This document shows, one piece after another, positions 1-9,562 of a DNA stretch of 64,000 nucleotides. The DNA is taken from positions 89,109 through 153,108 of the forward strand of contig JARGOS010000004.1 of the NCBI GenBank assembly GCA_029212505.1. The letters run 5' to 3'. A model generated the notes under the pieces. It searched no databases, was not told the DNA's origin, and worked only from the letters and a program-made list of their open reading frames with translations. The position numbers and the translations under genes were made by a program. This DNA is from Legionellaceae bacterium. Its GTDB lineage: Bacteria > Pseudomonadota > Gammaproteobacteria > Legionellales > Legionellaceae. The first letter of the stretch is position 1. Each line of letters begins with the position of its first letter.

Positions 1-740
1 TGAATACCTTCAGATGCAACGACGACACAATAGCCGTGCTGTTTGACGCAAGCGTCCACGCGCTCTATAAATACCTCGGGATCAAACGCTCTTTCTGGAA
101 ATAAAATAAGATGGGGTGGTTGCTCAGCCGATTCGCTGGCCAAGCCACTTGCGGCAGCAATCCAGCCGGCATGTCGTCCCATGACTTCTAAAATAAATAC
201 TTTGGTGGAGGTTTCGGACATAGAGGCTACGTCAAAACCAGCTTCGAGTGTAGATACAGCGACGTATTTCGCAACCGAGCCAAAACCTGGGCATGTGTCG
301 GTGAAAGGCAGATCGTTATCCACCGTTTTAGGAATGCCGATACACGTGACTGGGTAGCCCGCCGCTTTGCTCATGGTCGCCACTTTGTGGGCTGTATCTT
401 GTGAATCACCGCCACCGTTATAAAAAAAGTAGCCAATATTATGCGCTTTAAACACCTCAATCAGACGATCAAATTCTTCACCTTGGTTTTTAAGTTTATG
501 GCGACATGAACCAAAAGCACCGGAAGGGGTGTGCATGAGTTTTGCAATATCTTCATCGCTTTCGAGCGATGTATCAATCAGTCTTTCGTTGAGAGCACCC
601 ACAATGCCCGACTCGGCTGCAAAAACTTTGCCGATCTTATCAGGGTGGGCACGTGCTGTTTGAATGACCCCACATGCTGAGGCATTGATAACGGCGGTAA
701 CACCGCCGGATTGTGCATAAATTGCATTTTTTATAGACAT
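1..740 (-). CDS. pfp: Pyrophosphate-dependent 6-phosphofructokinase (C-terminus cut by window edge)
   Basis: The reverse complement from the ATG at 740 gives an open frame of about 246 codons that runs off the left edge without a stop. It carries the phosphofructokinase phosphate-binding loop YNGGGDSQDTAHK, where an Asp-Ser follows the glycines as in PPi-using enzymes rather than the GGDGS of ATP enzymes. It also carries the catalytic loop GIPKTVDNDL and the later GFGSVAKY and MGRHAGW motifs. The enzyme phosphorylates fructose-6-phosphate with PPi, reversibly, in glycolysis and gluconeogenesis; PPi-PFKs of this kind are usual in Legionella relatives. The family is about 400 residues, so roughly 40% is missing only because of the window limit. 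The hybrid kinase lies upstream on the same strand, 34 nt away. Confidence 0.9.
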   Translation of the reverse strand, partial: MSIKNAIYAQSGGVTAVINASACGVIQTARAHPDKIGKVFAAESGIVGALNERLIDTSLESDEDIAKLMHTPSGAFGSCRHKLKNQGEEFDRLIEVFKAHNIGYFFYNGGGDSQDTAHKVATMSKAAGYPVTCIGIPKTVDNDLPFTDTCPGFGSVAKYVAVSTLEAGFDVASMSETSTKVFILEVMGRHAGWIAAASGLASESAEQPPHLILFPERAFDPEVFIERVDACVKQHGYCVVVASEGI

Positions 741-774
741 CGATGTTCCTTTATCGTGTAATTAAATCGTGTAA

Positions 775-3216
775 TTAATCGGTTATAAGCTCTAATTCTT
801 GTTCCAGTTGTGTGTGTGCCTGAATCACAGCATCAATATGTCGAATACTATCATTTAGCGCCTGATTTAGGTTTTGATACGCATCATCTGCATCGATATG
901 TTGAGCCAGATACTCAAGTTTGGCAAGTGACCGTTCTAATTTAGGTACACCACAAAATCCGCAAGCGCCTCGTAAGCTATGCGCGGTTTGCTCGAGCGAT
1001 TCATAACAACTTGATTTCATCGCATGGAGCATGACTTCACGGTGCTTGGGTAGCTCATGAACAAATTGTTCGAGAAATTCTTGAGCAAGTGCACTATTAC
1101 CCGACATTTTTTGAACGCAAACCGACCAGTTGATGGGTTTGATTTTAGCGTCTTGTAGCACCGCAAGTAAATGATGCAGCAGTAATTTTTCATCAATAGG
1201 TTTTGGAAGCTTGCGGTCGATCCCTTGAGCGTCTAAATATGCTCGGTCTAAATCATGGCTATCGGCACTGATAAGAATAACCGGCGTTTGTTTATTTAAT
1301 GCCGTATGTTTTCGTATCAGCCGCGTTGCGTCGAGACCGTTTAAGTTTGGCATATGCAAATCAATCAGAATCGCATCAAACGGTTTTTGATGACAGATGG
1401 CCAGGGCTTGCTCACCGTCATCCACGATATCGATGGATCCGCTGGTGCCAAGCCAAGCATTTAACAGCATGCGGTTCACGGCATTATCTTCAGCGATGAG
1501 AATACTTGGACGTAGCTCACGTAAATTCGCTCTTAAATGATCCAGTTCAGGTTGGTTTGTTGCAGGTGAGGCGGTTTGAAGAAGCAGCGATTCAACCGTA
1601 TCTTGTAGTTTTTGGATATTAGGGGGTTTAACGAGAAAGCTTTTTGCTCCCAGTGCTTGGTAATCTTGAATAAACCAGGTTGATGTGAGCACAGTAGGAA
1701 TGCTTTGTTGATTGAGTAAGGCACTGATTTTATCTTCATGATTTGGATTTAAATTAACAAACGCGAGCTGACAATCAGCATGGGTATGAAAAGCTGCCTC
1801 AAGTTGGTCAAAGCTTTCTACGCGAATGCAGGTGATGCCAAAATGTCCGAGGCCATGACAAAGCGCTTCAAGATGTAAAAGGTTATCATCAAAACACAAC
1901 GCTTTGATGTGAGCAAAGCGTTCGGGTTTCGATTTTTCTACTTCGTAAGCGGGTAATTTTGCAAAGGTTAAATAGACTGAGAATGTTGTGCCTTGGTTGG
2001 TGTCGCTTTCTAACGTAATGTGACCTTGCATGTGTTCTGCGAGCTGTTTACAAATCACAAGACCAAGACCTGAGCCTCCCGAGCGGCGTGATAGGCTATC
2101 GCCTGCTTGATGAAATGCATGAAACAGTTTGGACTGATCATCCGGTGATATGCCAATGCCCGTATCGGTTACAGAAAGACAAATCGTGTAATTTTTTTCT
2201 GTAACATGCTTTACCTGCGTTCGTATAAGCACGTGGCCTTGTTCAGTAAATTTAATCGCGTTATTAATCAAATTACTCATGATTTGTTTGACGCGAAGAG
2301 GGTCGCCTACCATAATTTTAGGGACATCGAGCGCGGTCGATGGAATCAAATCTAAGCCTTTTTTATGGGCGTTGGGTGCTGCCAGGGCTAAAACATCGTC
2401 GATACAATTTCGAATGTCCAGTGGAATGGCGTCAAGGTGTAATTTTCCAGCATCAATTTTAGAATAATCCAGAATATTATTAAGAATCGACAGTAAATCT
2501 CTCGCCGAGCTTTTGATGGTTTTTACGTGATCACGTGCAAGCGGATTAAGCGGCGTTTCTAATAATAAATTAGCAAAACCAATAATACCGTTCATCGGTG
2601 TGCGAATTTCGTGACTCAAACTCGTGATGAGTTCTGATTTATGTTTGAGTTTTTCTTCTGCTTTACGTTTATCAAGTAATAACTGAACGTTTTTTTCTTC
2701 AAGGTGCTCTAAGCCTTGTTGTAAATCATGGGTTGCGGTATCTACATGTTGATTAAAATCGTTGAGCGCTTCGAGATAATGCTGTTGCAAATCAAAGCAG
2801 CCTTGTTCAATCATGCCCAGTGCGCCGGGTGTGTTATGTTTGATGGGGGTTTCAAAAGCACCATGAGAGATTTGTGTCATGGTGTGCCGTAAACGTGAAA
2901 TCGGAAGGTAGATTTTATTGATGAGAAAAAGATGAAAGAGCGAGCTTAAAAACACGCCTGCAAGTGCAATCAGTAAACTGATGACCAGCATCGAAGCATC
3001 GACCAAGCTTTGCAGTGTTTGGTAATGCTCATGCAGCATCAACGAAGGTGCCGTCGGTACAAATTGATACAGGTAGGTTTCACAGACATGAAAAATATAC
3101 GCTTCAAGCACAAGATGAAGTTTTGTATTATACAAGCCAATAAATAAAAGCATGATGAATAATACGGGCGTTAACGTTGCCAAACGAAGGTGTTGCTTGA
3201 TTCCAAATGCTTTCAT
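775..3216 (-). CDS. BarA/LetS-like hybrid sensor histidine kinase
   Basis: An 813-residue inner-membrane kinase. Two hydrophobic segments (about 14-32 and 74-98) flank a short periplasmic loop, followed by a HAMP-like linker and coiled coil. The HisKA box is SLSHEIRTPMNG with phospho-accepting His202. An HATPase domain follows (about 305-415, N-box SNLINNAIKF, G-box GGSGLGL). Next is a degenerate receiver (about 433-542) in which the phospho-acceptor position reads VNLNPN, Asn replacing Asp. A normal receiver follows (about 568-685, Asp616 in LIDLHMP), then an HPt domain (His743 in TAHSLRGACG). This order matches the BarA/GacS/LetS family, which passes phosphate to a UvrY/LetA response regulator and so controls small RNAs that titrate CsrA. 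No response regulator lies beside it, which is usual for this family. It is divergent from gltX. Confidence 0.88.
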   Translation of the reverse strand: MKAFGIKQHLRLATLTPVLFIMLLFIGLYNTKLHLVLEAYIFHVCETYLYQFVPTAPSLMLHEHYQTLQSLVDASMLVISLLIALAGVFLSSLFHLFLINKIYLPISRLRHTMTQISHGAFETPIKHNTPGALGMIEQGCFDLQQHYLEALNDFNQHVDTATHDLQQGLEHLEEKNVQLLLDKRKAEEKLKHKSELITSLSHEIRTPMNGIIGFANLLLETPLNPLARDHVKTIKSSARDLLSILNNILDYSKIDAGKLHLDAIPLDIRNCIDDVLALAAPNAHKKGLDLIPSTALDVPKIMVGDPLRVKQIMSNLINNAIKFTEQGHVLIRTQVKHVTEKNYTICLSVTDTGIGISPDDQSKLFHAFHQAGDSLSRRSGGSGLGLVICKQLAEHMQGHITLESDTNQGTTFSVYLTFAKLPAYEVEKSKPERFAHIKALCFDDNLLHLEALCHGLGHFGITCIRVESFDQLEAAFHTHADCQLAFVNLNPNHEDKISALLNQQSIPTVLTSTWFIQDYQALGAKSFLVKPPNIQKLQDTVESLLLQTASPATNQPELDHLRANLRELRPSILIAEDNAVNRMLLNAWLGTSGSIDIVDDGEQALAICHQKPFDAILIDLHMPNLNGLDATRLIRKHTALNKQTPVILISADSHDLDRAYLDAQGIDRKLPKPIDEKLLLHHLLAVLQDAKIKPINWSVCVQKMSGNSALAQEFLEQFVHELPKHREVMLHAMKSSCYESLEQTAHSLRGACGFCGVPKLERSLAKLEYLAQHIDADDAYQNLNQALNDSIRHIDAVIQAHTQLEQELELITD

Positions 3217-3298
3217 TAAATCTCTACGGCTATTCGTTCCGATGAATTTCGGCTATTATACCTGTAACTTTAAGTAGCGCAAAATGGAGTAATTGTTC

Positions 3299-4711
3299 AT
3301 GGTGGTTAAAACACGTTTCGCCCCTAGCCCAACGGGATTTTTACATGTGGGTGGAGTACGTACAGCTTTGTTTGCTTGGCTTTATGCTAAAGCAAATCAA
3401 GGGCAATTTGTTTTACGTATCGAAGATACGGATGAAGCACGCTCAACGCCTGAATCGGTGCAGGCTATTCTAGACGGTATGGCTTGGCTTGGTTTAGCAT
3501 CAGACGAAGAGCCCGTGTATCAAACCGCTCGTTATGCGCGCTATCAAGAAATCAGTGATGCATGGCTTGCATCCGGGCAGGCGTATTGCTGTACGTGTAG
3601 CAAAGAGCGTCTTGAAACGCTCCGCACAACCCAGATGGAAAACAAAGAAAAACCGCGTTACGACGGGCATTGCCGTGAGCGCGGTGTGTCACCTGCTGCT
3701 GGTGAGTCGTATGTCGTACGTTTTAAAAATCCGCAGGAAGGCGTGGTGACGTTTGAAGATCGTGTGTATGGCCCGATTCATGTGGCGAACCAAGAATTAG
3801 ATGATGTTATTATCGTGCGTTCAGACGGTAATCCAACGTACAATTTTGCGGTGGTTGTCGATGATTCAGATATGAAAATTACGCACGTGATCCGTGGTGA
3901 TGACCATATTAATAATACGCCTCGTCAAATTAATATGTACCAAGCTTTAGGTGTTGCTGTTCCCGTTTTTGCCCATTTACCGATGATTTTAGGTGAAGAT
4001 GGTAAACGCTTATCAAAACGTCATGGTGCGGTGAGCGTGCTTGAATTTAAAAACATGGGCATTTTACCGCATGCATTATTAAATTATTTAGTGCGTTTGG
4101 GTTGGTCACACGGCGACCAAGAAATTTTTAGTTTAGCTGATATGCAGCAGTTGTTTGATTTGGAGCATGTGGGTCGTGGCGCTTCGAGCTTTAGTTACGA
4201 AAAATTATTCTGGCTCAATCAGCATTATCAAAAATGTGATGATCCTGTTGATGTTGCCAAAGCGCTTAAATTTCATTTTGATGAGCAAGGCCTAGATATT
4301 AGCCAAGGCCCAGCACTATCAGATGTTGTCCAAGTACAAGCTGAGCGCTGTAAAACGCTTGCAGAAATGTGTGAAAAAAGCGCATACTTCTTTCAAGAAG
4401 AGCTTGTGTATGACGAGGCTGCGGTAAAAAAACATCTTCGTCCGGTGGTGTTGCAACCGCTCGAGGCGTTGTTCAATCGTTTTGAAGCGATGACGACGTG
4501 GGAAGCAGATGCGTTGCAAACGTGTATCAACGACGTAGCAGCCGAGTTTGATTTGAACATGGGAAAAATTGCACAACCGCTTCGTGTGGCAATTACCGGT
4601 GGCAGTAATTCGCCAGCGATTGATGCAACATTAACCATGATAGGGCAACGCCGTGTTTTAAAACGGTTGGCCGATGGTTTAGAGCGTATTCGTATACGTG
4701 CCGCAGGTTAA
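3299..4711 (+). CDS. gltX: Glutamyl-tRNA synthetase
   Basis: Class I aminoacyl-tRNA synthetase of 470 residues that charges tRNA-Glu in the cytosol. The HIGH-type motif is FLHVGG near residues 14-19 and the KMSKS-type motif is KRLSKRHG near residue 240. The C-x-C...C cluster (YCCTCSK and GHCRERG) matches the zinc-binding insert of the bacterial discriminating enzyme. A TTG two codons upstream is in frame, but I chose the ATG at 3299 because the GGAG at 3286-3289 lies nine bases before it and only three before the TTG. It is transcribed away from the hybrid kinase and is followed after 23 nt by coaX. Confidence 0.96.
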   Translation: MVVKTRFAPSPTGFLHVGGVRTALFAWLYAKANQGQFVLRIEDTDEARSTPESVQAILDGMAWLGLASDEEPVYQTARYARYQEISDAWLASGQAYCCTCSKERLETLRTTQMENKEKPRYDGHCRERGVSPAAGESYVVRFKNPQEGVVTFEDRVYGPIHVANQELDDVIIVRSDGNPTYNFAVVVDDSDMKITHVIRGDDHINNTPRQINMYQALGVAVPVFAHLPMILGEDGKRLSKRHGAVSVLEFKNMGILPHALLNYLVRLGWSHGDQEIFSLADMQQLFDLEHVGRGASSFSYEKLFWLNQHYQKCDDPVDVAKALKFHFDEQGLDISQGPALSDVVQVQAERCKTLAEMCEKSAYFFQEELVYDEAAVKKHLRPVVLQPLEALFNRFEAMTTWEADALQTCINDVAAEFDLNMGKIAQPLRVAITGGSNSPAIDATLTMIGQRRVLKRLADGLERIRIRAAG

Positions 4712-4734
4712 TTATTTTTAAAGGCTTATTTAAT

Positions 4735-5499
4735 ATGATGCTTTGTTTAGATGTAGGAAATTCACATATCTACGGGGGCGTGTTTCATAATGAAGAGATT
4801 AAACTTCGTTTTCGGCACGCTTCAAAAGAAAGTACGTCGGATGAGATAGGTCTTTTTTTAAAGCAAGTTTTGCGTGAAAATGCGTTTGATCCTGCAGCCA
4901 TCACACATATTTCTATTGGTTCTGTGGTACCTCAGCTTGATTATTCGCTACGTTCGGCGTGTATCAAATATTTTTCGATTGAGCCTTTTTTTCTGCAAGC
5001 AGGTGTAAAAACAGGGCTGAATATTCAATATCGAAATCCTATCGATGTAGGGGCCGATCGCATTGCCGATGCAATTGCTGCAACGCATCGGTACCCGAGC
5101 CAACCGCTTGTTATTTTTGATTTTGGAACTGCGACAACGTTATGTGTGGTCGATGCGAACAAACGCTATTTAGGTGGCGCGATTCTTCCTGGTCTTCGTT
5201 TGTCGATGGATGCCTTATCAAGCAATACAGCCAAGCTTCCCTCGGTTGATATTGTACGTGTGCATGAGGTGGTCGGGCGCTCCACCGTTGAAAGCATTCA
5301 GTCGGGTGTTTATTTTGGGGCGCTCGGTACAGTTCGTGAATTGGTACGCCAAGTGAAAATTCAACACTTTTCAAATCAAACACTTTTAGTGCTCGCAACC
5401 GGTGGTTTTGCGGGGTTATTTGAGCAAGAAAAAGTCTTTGATCATGTCCTTCCTGATTTAGTCCTCGAAGGTCTGCGTTTAGCAGCACTCATGAATTAA
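4735..5499 (+). CDS. coaX: Type III pantothenate kinase
   Basis: A 254-residue ASKHA-fold kinase that phosphorylates pantothenate, the first step of coenzyme A synthesis. The N-terminal phosphate loop CLDVGNSHIYGGVF, the GADRIADAIAA segment and the second phosphate motif FDFGTATTLCVVD are the conserved CoaX signatures, and the length is normal. Type III enzymes are insensitive to CoA feedback and are typical of Legionella relatives in place of CoaA. It follows gltX by 23 nt on the same strand, so co-transcription is possible. Two consecutive ATGs (4735 and 4738) are equally plausible starts. Confidence 0.94.
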   Translation: MMLCLDVGNSHIYGGVFHNEEIKLRFRHASKESTSDEIGLFLKQVLRENAFDPAAITHISIGSVVPQLDYSLRSACIKYFSIEPFFLQAGVKTGLNIQYRNPIDVGADRIADAIAATHRYPSQPLVIFDFGTATTLCVVDANKRYLGGAILPGLRLSMDALSSNTAKLPSVDIVRVHEVVGRSTVESIQSGVYFGALGTVRELVRQVKIQHFSNQTLLVLATGGFAGLFEQEKVFDHVLPDLVLEGLRLAALMN

Positions 5500-5530
5500 T
5501 TTATATTTAAGTATTTTCTAGGTAAAGCGT

Positions 5531-7081
5531 ATGGGTGGTTGTGTTCATAGTAAGTATGTAGCTGACGGAACGTTGTTTAGGCAACGGTCTGTGTTAAGGG
5601 TTGAGCAACCTCTCCGTGCATTCGAGCAATGGATTGATGATGTTTCGTCTTTGTTTAATATTACGATAGGTGATAGGCATATTGATGCTGTTGATCAATC
5701 GCTCAGGCATCAATATGCATTACCTCGCGATTGTTTGAGTTCACTCAACAGCTATCTTGAAGATTTGCCTTATGATTTTGATCTTGTGGCTCGAATTGAA
5801 GCTGTTTCTCATCGATATGCTCAAGATTTATCGATGTTAGCTGAGGAGCATCAGCTGATACATCATGATTTACCGCATGCGCTTGAGATTGAATTACGTA
5901 CGATGAACATGCTGAAATACTTGAATATTTGGCAAACAAATAGCCCGATCGATGCTTTTTTTCGAGCAAGTATTGCTTGCATGCTTCGACTGCATGATTA
6001 CGAGCAAAAAAATCAAAACTTAGGTACGAGTAACGAAGAAGTTACTGCTGAGCGTGTGATGAAATGGTTACATAGCGCTCTCAACCTTTCAAGTTTAGAT
6101 TCAGATGATGCAAGGGCTTGCGTATCAGTCAAAAAACAAGCTTTGCAGCACATGCTTCAATTGATGGCTTCTCGTATCATTGTGTGTGGAACGACGATGA
6201 TTTATAGCCCGACTCGCATTTTGGATTTGAGTGAATTACTGTTTACTTTAGAGGGAACAACAGAACAAGCCAGCAATTTTATGGCATGTGAATCTAACCA
6301 AAACCTGATTCAACAGATTAATCTTGCAATGATTTTAACAGGGGTCAACGACAAATGCCCAGGTGCTTCGTTGCTTAATGTGCTCATGCACTTAAGGCAA
6401 AAACGTTCGGTTCATGCGACGCCTATGCTGGATACGTTTTTTTCATCAACTCAGTTCAAGGCCTACTATGATATGGATAGGCTTCGAGAGCATTATATCG
6501 CGGGAAATTTTTCTGGTGAGTATAGTGAACGCCGTTTTTTTGAAGTGGTGAACCAGCAAGCCTTTTTGCTTATGATTGTGCCCCATGTTGCTATGCGCAC
6601 AGAATTGCAAGCAACGACAGATGCTGGAAGAACAACTTTGCGTGCATTTATTCAATCATGTCGCTCCAAAGCGCTGTTAGATCCAGCATTATTTAAAGAA
6701 GTATTTGACGAGGTGTTTGCTGAACATAATTTGGCTCATATCATGGGTGGTTTGTTTTTTGGACAAATAGACCGTGAAGCGAATTTTAGCCGTAGTCTCG
6801 AAGGTTGGTTGACCGCAATGGCTGAGAAATACCTTCCTAGTTTGGGGGTTACTTGCCCAAAAACAATTTATGCATTAATTGATCCTCGTGTGCCTGAAAA
6901 AGATGCCATGCATTTGCATGAGCTAAAATTATTCTATGACAGGTTAACAGAAGCTCATAAAATGATCCTATGCCAAGAGTTGATGATGACCGTTGTCTTT
7001 CAAGCAGGGGTAATGACAGCTCTTGATTTAGATTTAATTGAATTGAGTGAAGAAACATCTTGTTGTCAACCGGTGCTATAA
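5531..7081 (+). CDS. Large protein with HD-hydrolase-like motifs, candidate effector
   Basis: A 516-residue soluble protein I cannot assign to a named family. Seen directly: a motif set at residues 111-175 that fits the metal-dependent HD phosphohydrolase fold. His112-x3-His116 lies in HHDLPHALEIE, His155-Asp156 in ACMLRLHDYEQ, and then NEEVTA near 168-173. This resembles the pattern of the COG4339-type HD proteins (YHN..H, then fHDxVY, then NEe.SA). The remaining 350 residues are mostly helical with no motif I recognise, and no signal peptide or membrane segment is evident. Its start follows the coaX stop by 31 nt. Size, isolation and the unknown C-terminal part suggest a secreted effector, which is inference. 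If the motif is real it would hydrolyse a phosphoester, possibly a nucleotide. Confidence 0.55.
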   Translation: MGGCVHSKYVADGTLFRQRSVLRVEQPLRAFEQWIDDVSSLFNITIGDRHIDAVDQSLRHQYALPRDCLSSLNSYLEDLPYDFDLVARIEAVSHRYAQDLSMLAEEHQLIHHDLPHALEIELRTMNMLKYLNIWQTNSPIDAFFRASIACMLRLHDYEQKNQNLGTSNEEVTAERVMKWLHSALNLSSLDSDDARACVSVKKQALQHMLQLMASRIIVCGTTMIYSPTRILDLSELLFTLEGTTEQASNFMACESNQNLIQQINLAMILTGVNDKCPGASLLNVLMHLRQKRSVHATPMLDTFFSSTQFKAYYDMDRLREHYIAGNFSGEYSERRFFEVVNQQAFLLMIVPHVAMRTELQATTDAGRTTLRAFIQSCRSKALLDPALFKEVFDEVFAEHNLAHIMGGLFFGQIDREANFSRSLEGWLTAMAEKYLPSLGVTCPKTIYALIDPRVPEKDAMHLHELKLFYDRLTEAHKMILCQELMMTVVFQAGVMTALDLDLIELSEETSCCQPVL

Positions 7082-7118
7082 TCATAAGTATGACCACGTG
7101 ATCATGTGAGGCTACATC

Positions 7119-8123
7119 ATGCGAGTATGGATTGTTGTGATGGTGTTACTGGTACAAATGAACCCTGCTTTTAGTCAACGCGAAGAGGCTGTTTTTGCTG
7201 GAGGATGTTTTTGGTGTCTTGAAGCTGATTTTGAAAAGCTCCCTGGCGTGATTTCTGCCGAGTCGGGCTATGATGGCGGGACAACTAAAAATCCAACCTA
7301 TACCTCTGTTTCTTCAGGCCAAACAAACTATGCCGAGTCGGTACGAGTCGTTTTTGATTCTAAAAAAATTAATTATCATAATTTAGTAGAATATTTTTGG
7401 AAGCATATCGATCCTACGGTAAAAAATAAGCAATTCTGTGATGTAGGCCCTCAATACAGAACGGCTATTTTCTATCTTAATCATCAGCAAAAAAATATAG
7501 CATTGGCGAGTAAGCAAGCATTAGAAAAAAAACTGCCCCATGTGTATACCGAAATCGTCCCGTCAACGCAGTTTTATCAAGCAGAGGCTTATCATCAAGA
7601 TTATGCTAAAAAAAATCCTTGGCGGTATCAATACTATCGCTATACTTGCGGACGTGATCAGCGATTAAACGAGGTAAATGATATGATGGGAAAATCTGAT
7701 AAACAAAAAAAATTAGATAAACTCACGCCTTTACAATATAAAGTAACGCAAGAAGATGGGACGGAACGTCCGTTTGATAACGAATATTGGGACAACAAGC
7801 GTGAAGGTATTTATGTGGATGTGGTTTCTGGTGAACCGTTGTTTAGTTCAACAGATAAGTATGATTCAGGCACGGGTTGGCCCAGTTTTACAAAGCCGAT
7901 TGATGAGCAAGCGATTGTTCTCAAAAAAGATCGCAGTTATTTTGTGATTGTGCGCACCGAGGTCCGCTCAAAACAAGCAGACTCGCACTTGGGTCATGTG
8001 TTCAGTGATGGGCCTGAACCTACAGGCTTACGTTATTGCATGAATTCAGCTGCGCTACGTTTTATTCCTAAAGAAGATTTAGAGCAAGAAGGGTATGCAA
8101 GCTTTTTAAAATTATTTGACTAG
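7119..8123 (+). CDS. msrAB: Exported methionine sulfoxide reductase MsrA-MsrB fusion
   Basis: A 334-residue bifunctional repair enzyme. A short hydrophobic leader (residues 1-18, ending near AFS) suggests export to the periplasm. The MsrA domain (about 22-180) has the catalytic GGCFWC motif (Cys30, Cys33), which reduces the S-epimer of methionine sulfoxide. The MsrB domain (about 200-330) has the catalytic [11 protein letters not shown] (Cys307), which reduces the R-epimer. The MsrB part lacks the two zinc-binding CxxC pairs found in many MsrB proteins (it reads [12 protein letters not shown]), as in PilB-type fusions. No thioredoxin-like domain is attached, so it needs an external reductant. 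A hairpin terminator overlaps its stop codon. Confidence 0.94.
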   Translation: MRVWIVVMVLLVQMNPAFSQREEAVFAGGCFWCLEADFEKLPGVISAESGYDGGTTKNPTYTSVSSGQTNYAESVRVVFDSKKINYHNLVEYFWKHIDPTVKNKQFCDVGPQYRTAIFYLNHQQKNIALASKQALEKKLPHVYTEIVPSTQFYQAEAYHQDYAKKNPWRYQYYRYTCGRDQRLNEVNDMMGKSDKQKKLDKLTPLQYKVTQEDGTERPFDNEYWDNKREGIYVDVVSGEPLFSSTDKYDSGTGWPSFTKPIDEQAIVLKKDRSYFVIVRTEVRSKQADSHLGHVFSDGPEPTGLRYCMNSAALRFIPKEDLEQEGYASFLKLFD

Positions 8124-8150
8124 GGTGAATTGTTAACACACCCTAGTTTT
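8120..8150 (+). terminator. Rho-independent terminator of msrAB
   Basis: A perfect 8-bp stem, CTAGGGTG (8120-8127) with CACCCTAG (8139-8146), with an 11-nt loop and followed by TTTT. The stem contains the msrAB stop codon. On the other strand it could also serve the convergent gene that ends at 8157. Confidence 0.8.
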
Positions 8151-8156
8151 GTATAT

Positions 8157-9008
8157 TTACAAGCATGAACCCACAATCTTATTATCGCGCACTTTTAAAA
8201 TTTCTCCCTCCTGATATACATGACGGATCGGAATAGGTGGAGCCATTTGAAAAAAACTTTGTTGATATGAAGGCTCAAAATGAGCGATGTAGTTTTCTTG
8301 GTATGTTGGCCAAGTACTCGTAAATACTTCACAAACGTTGAATCCTTCGTCGTTTGTTTGACTTAATACTTCAAGCTGTTGTTCTTGGCTGAAGCTATCC
8401 AACAATTGATGATAAGCAGCAATATTTTCTCTTGATAGAGAACAATGACCAAGGGTTTTTCCATGATCATCTTTTTTCTGACAAAGCATCAATAACTCCG
8501 ACTTAGAAAGTTTTTGTAATAAAATATTTTTCGTTGCCTTAAGTAAATAAGGATGCTCAAAAATGTAATCCACGATATCCGTTGTATCGACCAGAGTTTC
8601 AACAAAGGCGACTTGAAAACGTTCTTTTTTATCCACATAGTGCGAAAGACTATAGTTCATGCGATTTTTATAATTGATATAAAAATTTATTTCATCGGGT
8701 GTCCTTTTTTGAAGTATCCTAAATAATTGATTGATGGCTTCGCTTAATTGCGCTTTTTCCTCGTGATCACGAACGCGATAATATTGCTTAAAAATACCAT
8801 GAAAAAACGGAAGTTCATTCACTTCATTGTGAATCAACCAACGGTGAAGTAATGTTTCAGATGGTGATGAGACCAATAAATACTTAACAAGTTGGGGTAT
8901 ATTTAGTCGAGCTAAGTCTATATTGATTTGATGAGTAGAAGCCTGTTGTTCTAACTCCCGTATTCTTTCGCAGAGTTGATCAACTTTTTTAGATAATTGA
9001 TGTTCCAT
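8157..9008 (-). CDS. Uncharacterised protein, possible degenerate ankyrin-like repeats
   Basis: A 283-residue soluble protein with no family I recognise. The first 30 residues form a short coiled coil (KKVDQLCERIRELEQQ). The rest is helical and includes two units of the type DDHGKTLGHCSL and NDEGFNVCEVF, roughly 45 residues apart. These resemble the beta-turn and first helix of eroded ankyrin repeats. That similarity is weak and could be coincidental. The start overlaps the end of the upstream rluE gene by 20 nt, so the two are translationally linked. No signal peptide or membrane helix is apparent. It may be an effector or a lineage-specific protein. Confidence 0.6.
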   Translation of the reverse strand: MEHQLSKKVDQLCERIRELEQQASTHQINIDLARLNIPQLVKYLLVSSPSETLLHRWLIHNEVNELPFFHGIFKQYYRVRDHEEKAQLSEAINQLFRILQKRTPDEINFYINYKNRMNYSLSHYVDKKERFQVAFVETLVDTTDIVDYIFEHPYLLKATKNILLQKLSKSELLMLCQKKDDHGKTLGHCSLSRENIAAYHQLLDSFSQEQQLEVLSQTNDEGFNVCEVFTSTWPTYQENYIAHFEPSYQQSFFQMAPPIPIRHVYQEGEILKVRDNKIVGSCL

Positions 9009-9552
9009 GTGATGTCTCCACTAAATATTCACCCGGCTGAAGTTGACCAAGTTTCCAAGGACCAATTTGAACACGTATGAGCCTTAACGTCGGAAAGCCC
9101 ATCGCGGCCGTCATGCGCCTGACTTGACGATTTTTACCTTCACAAATCGTCAGTTCTAACCAACACGTGGGAATGCTTTTGCGTTCTCGAATGGGCGGCA
9201 TGCGTTGCCATATGTTCGGCTCATCGATAATATTGACTTGGGCCGGCAGGCAGCGATGCTCTTTGATGTGAATGCCGTCGCGTATTTTTTTTAAATCAAG
9301 CTCTGTTGGAACATGTTCAACTTGCACCCAATACGTTTTACGCATCTTATTTTTAGGATTGCTGATCTTATGCTGGGTTTTACCGCAATTGGTTAAGATC
9401 ATAAGGCCTTCACTGTCGTAATCTAATCGACCAGCAGGATAAATATTTTTGATGGGAATATATTTTTTTAACGTCTGGCGATTATTTTCATCTTCAAATT
9501 GGCTGAGTACGTGGAACGGCTTATTAAATAAAATAATTTTTTTTTGCATCAT
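8989..9552 (-). CDS. rluE: RluE-like 23S rRNA pseudouridine synthase
   Basis: A 187-residue RsuA-family pseudouridine synthase without an S4 domain, matching the short RluE type that modifies 23S rRNA U2457 in E. coli. The catalytic motif is AGRLDYDSEGLMILT, with its Asp as the nucleophile, and the late family motif is GKNRQVRRMTAAMG. I chose the ATG at 9552 because it avoids overlap with the upstream ACR3 stop and has a GAG about 10 nt before it. An in-frame ATG at 9576 also exists but has no visible ribosome site. It is the third gene of a minus-strand run with the ACR3 and HIT genes. Confidence 0.88.
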   Translation of the reverse strand: MMQKKIILFNKPFHVLSQFEDENNRQTLKKYIPIKNIYPAGRLDYDSEGLMILTNCGKTQHKISNPKNKMRKTYWVQVEHVPTELDLKKIRDGIHIKEHRCLPAQVNIIDEPNIWQRMPPIRERKSIPTCWLELTICEGKNRQVRRMTAAMGFPTLRLIRVQIGPWKLGQLQPGEYLVETSHGTSII

Positions 9553-9562
9553 ATCAATCAAC

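Noticed and set aside
3293..3299. TTG start for gltX
   Set aside because: The ribosome site is at the wrong distance, and the ATG at 3299 gives the family N-terminus.
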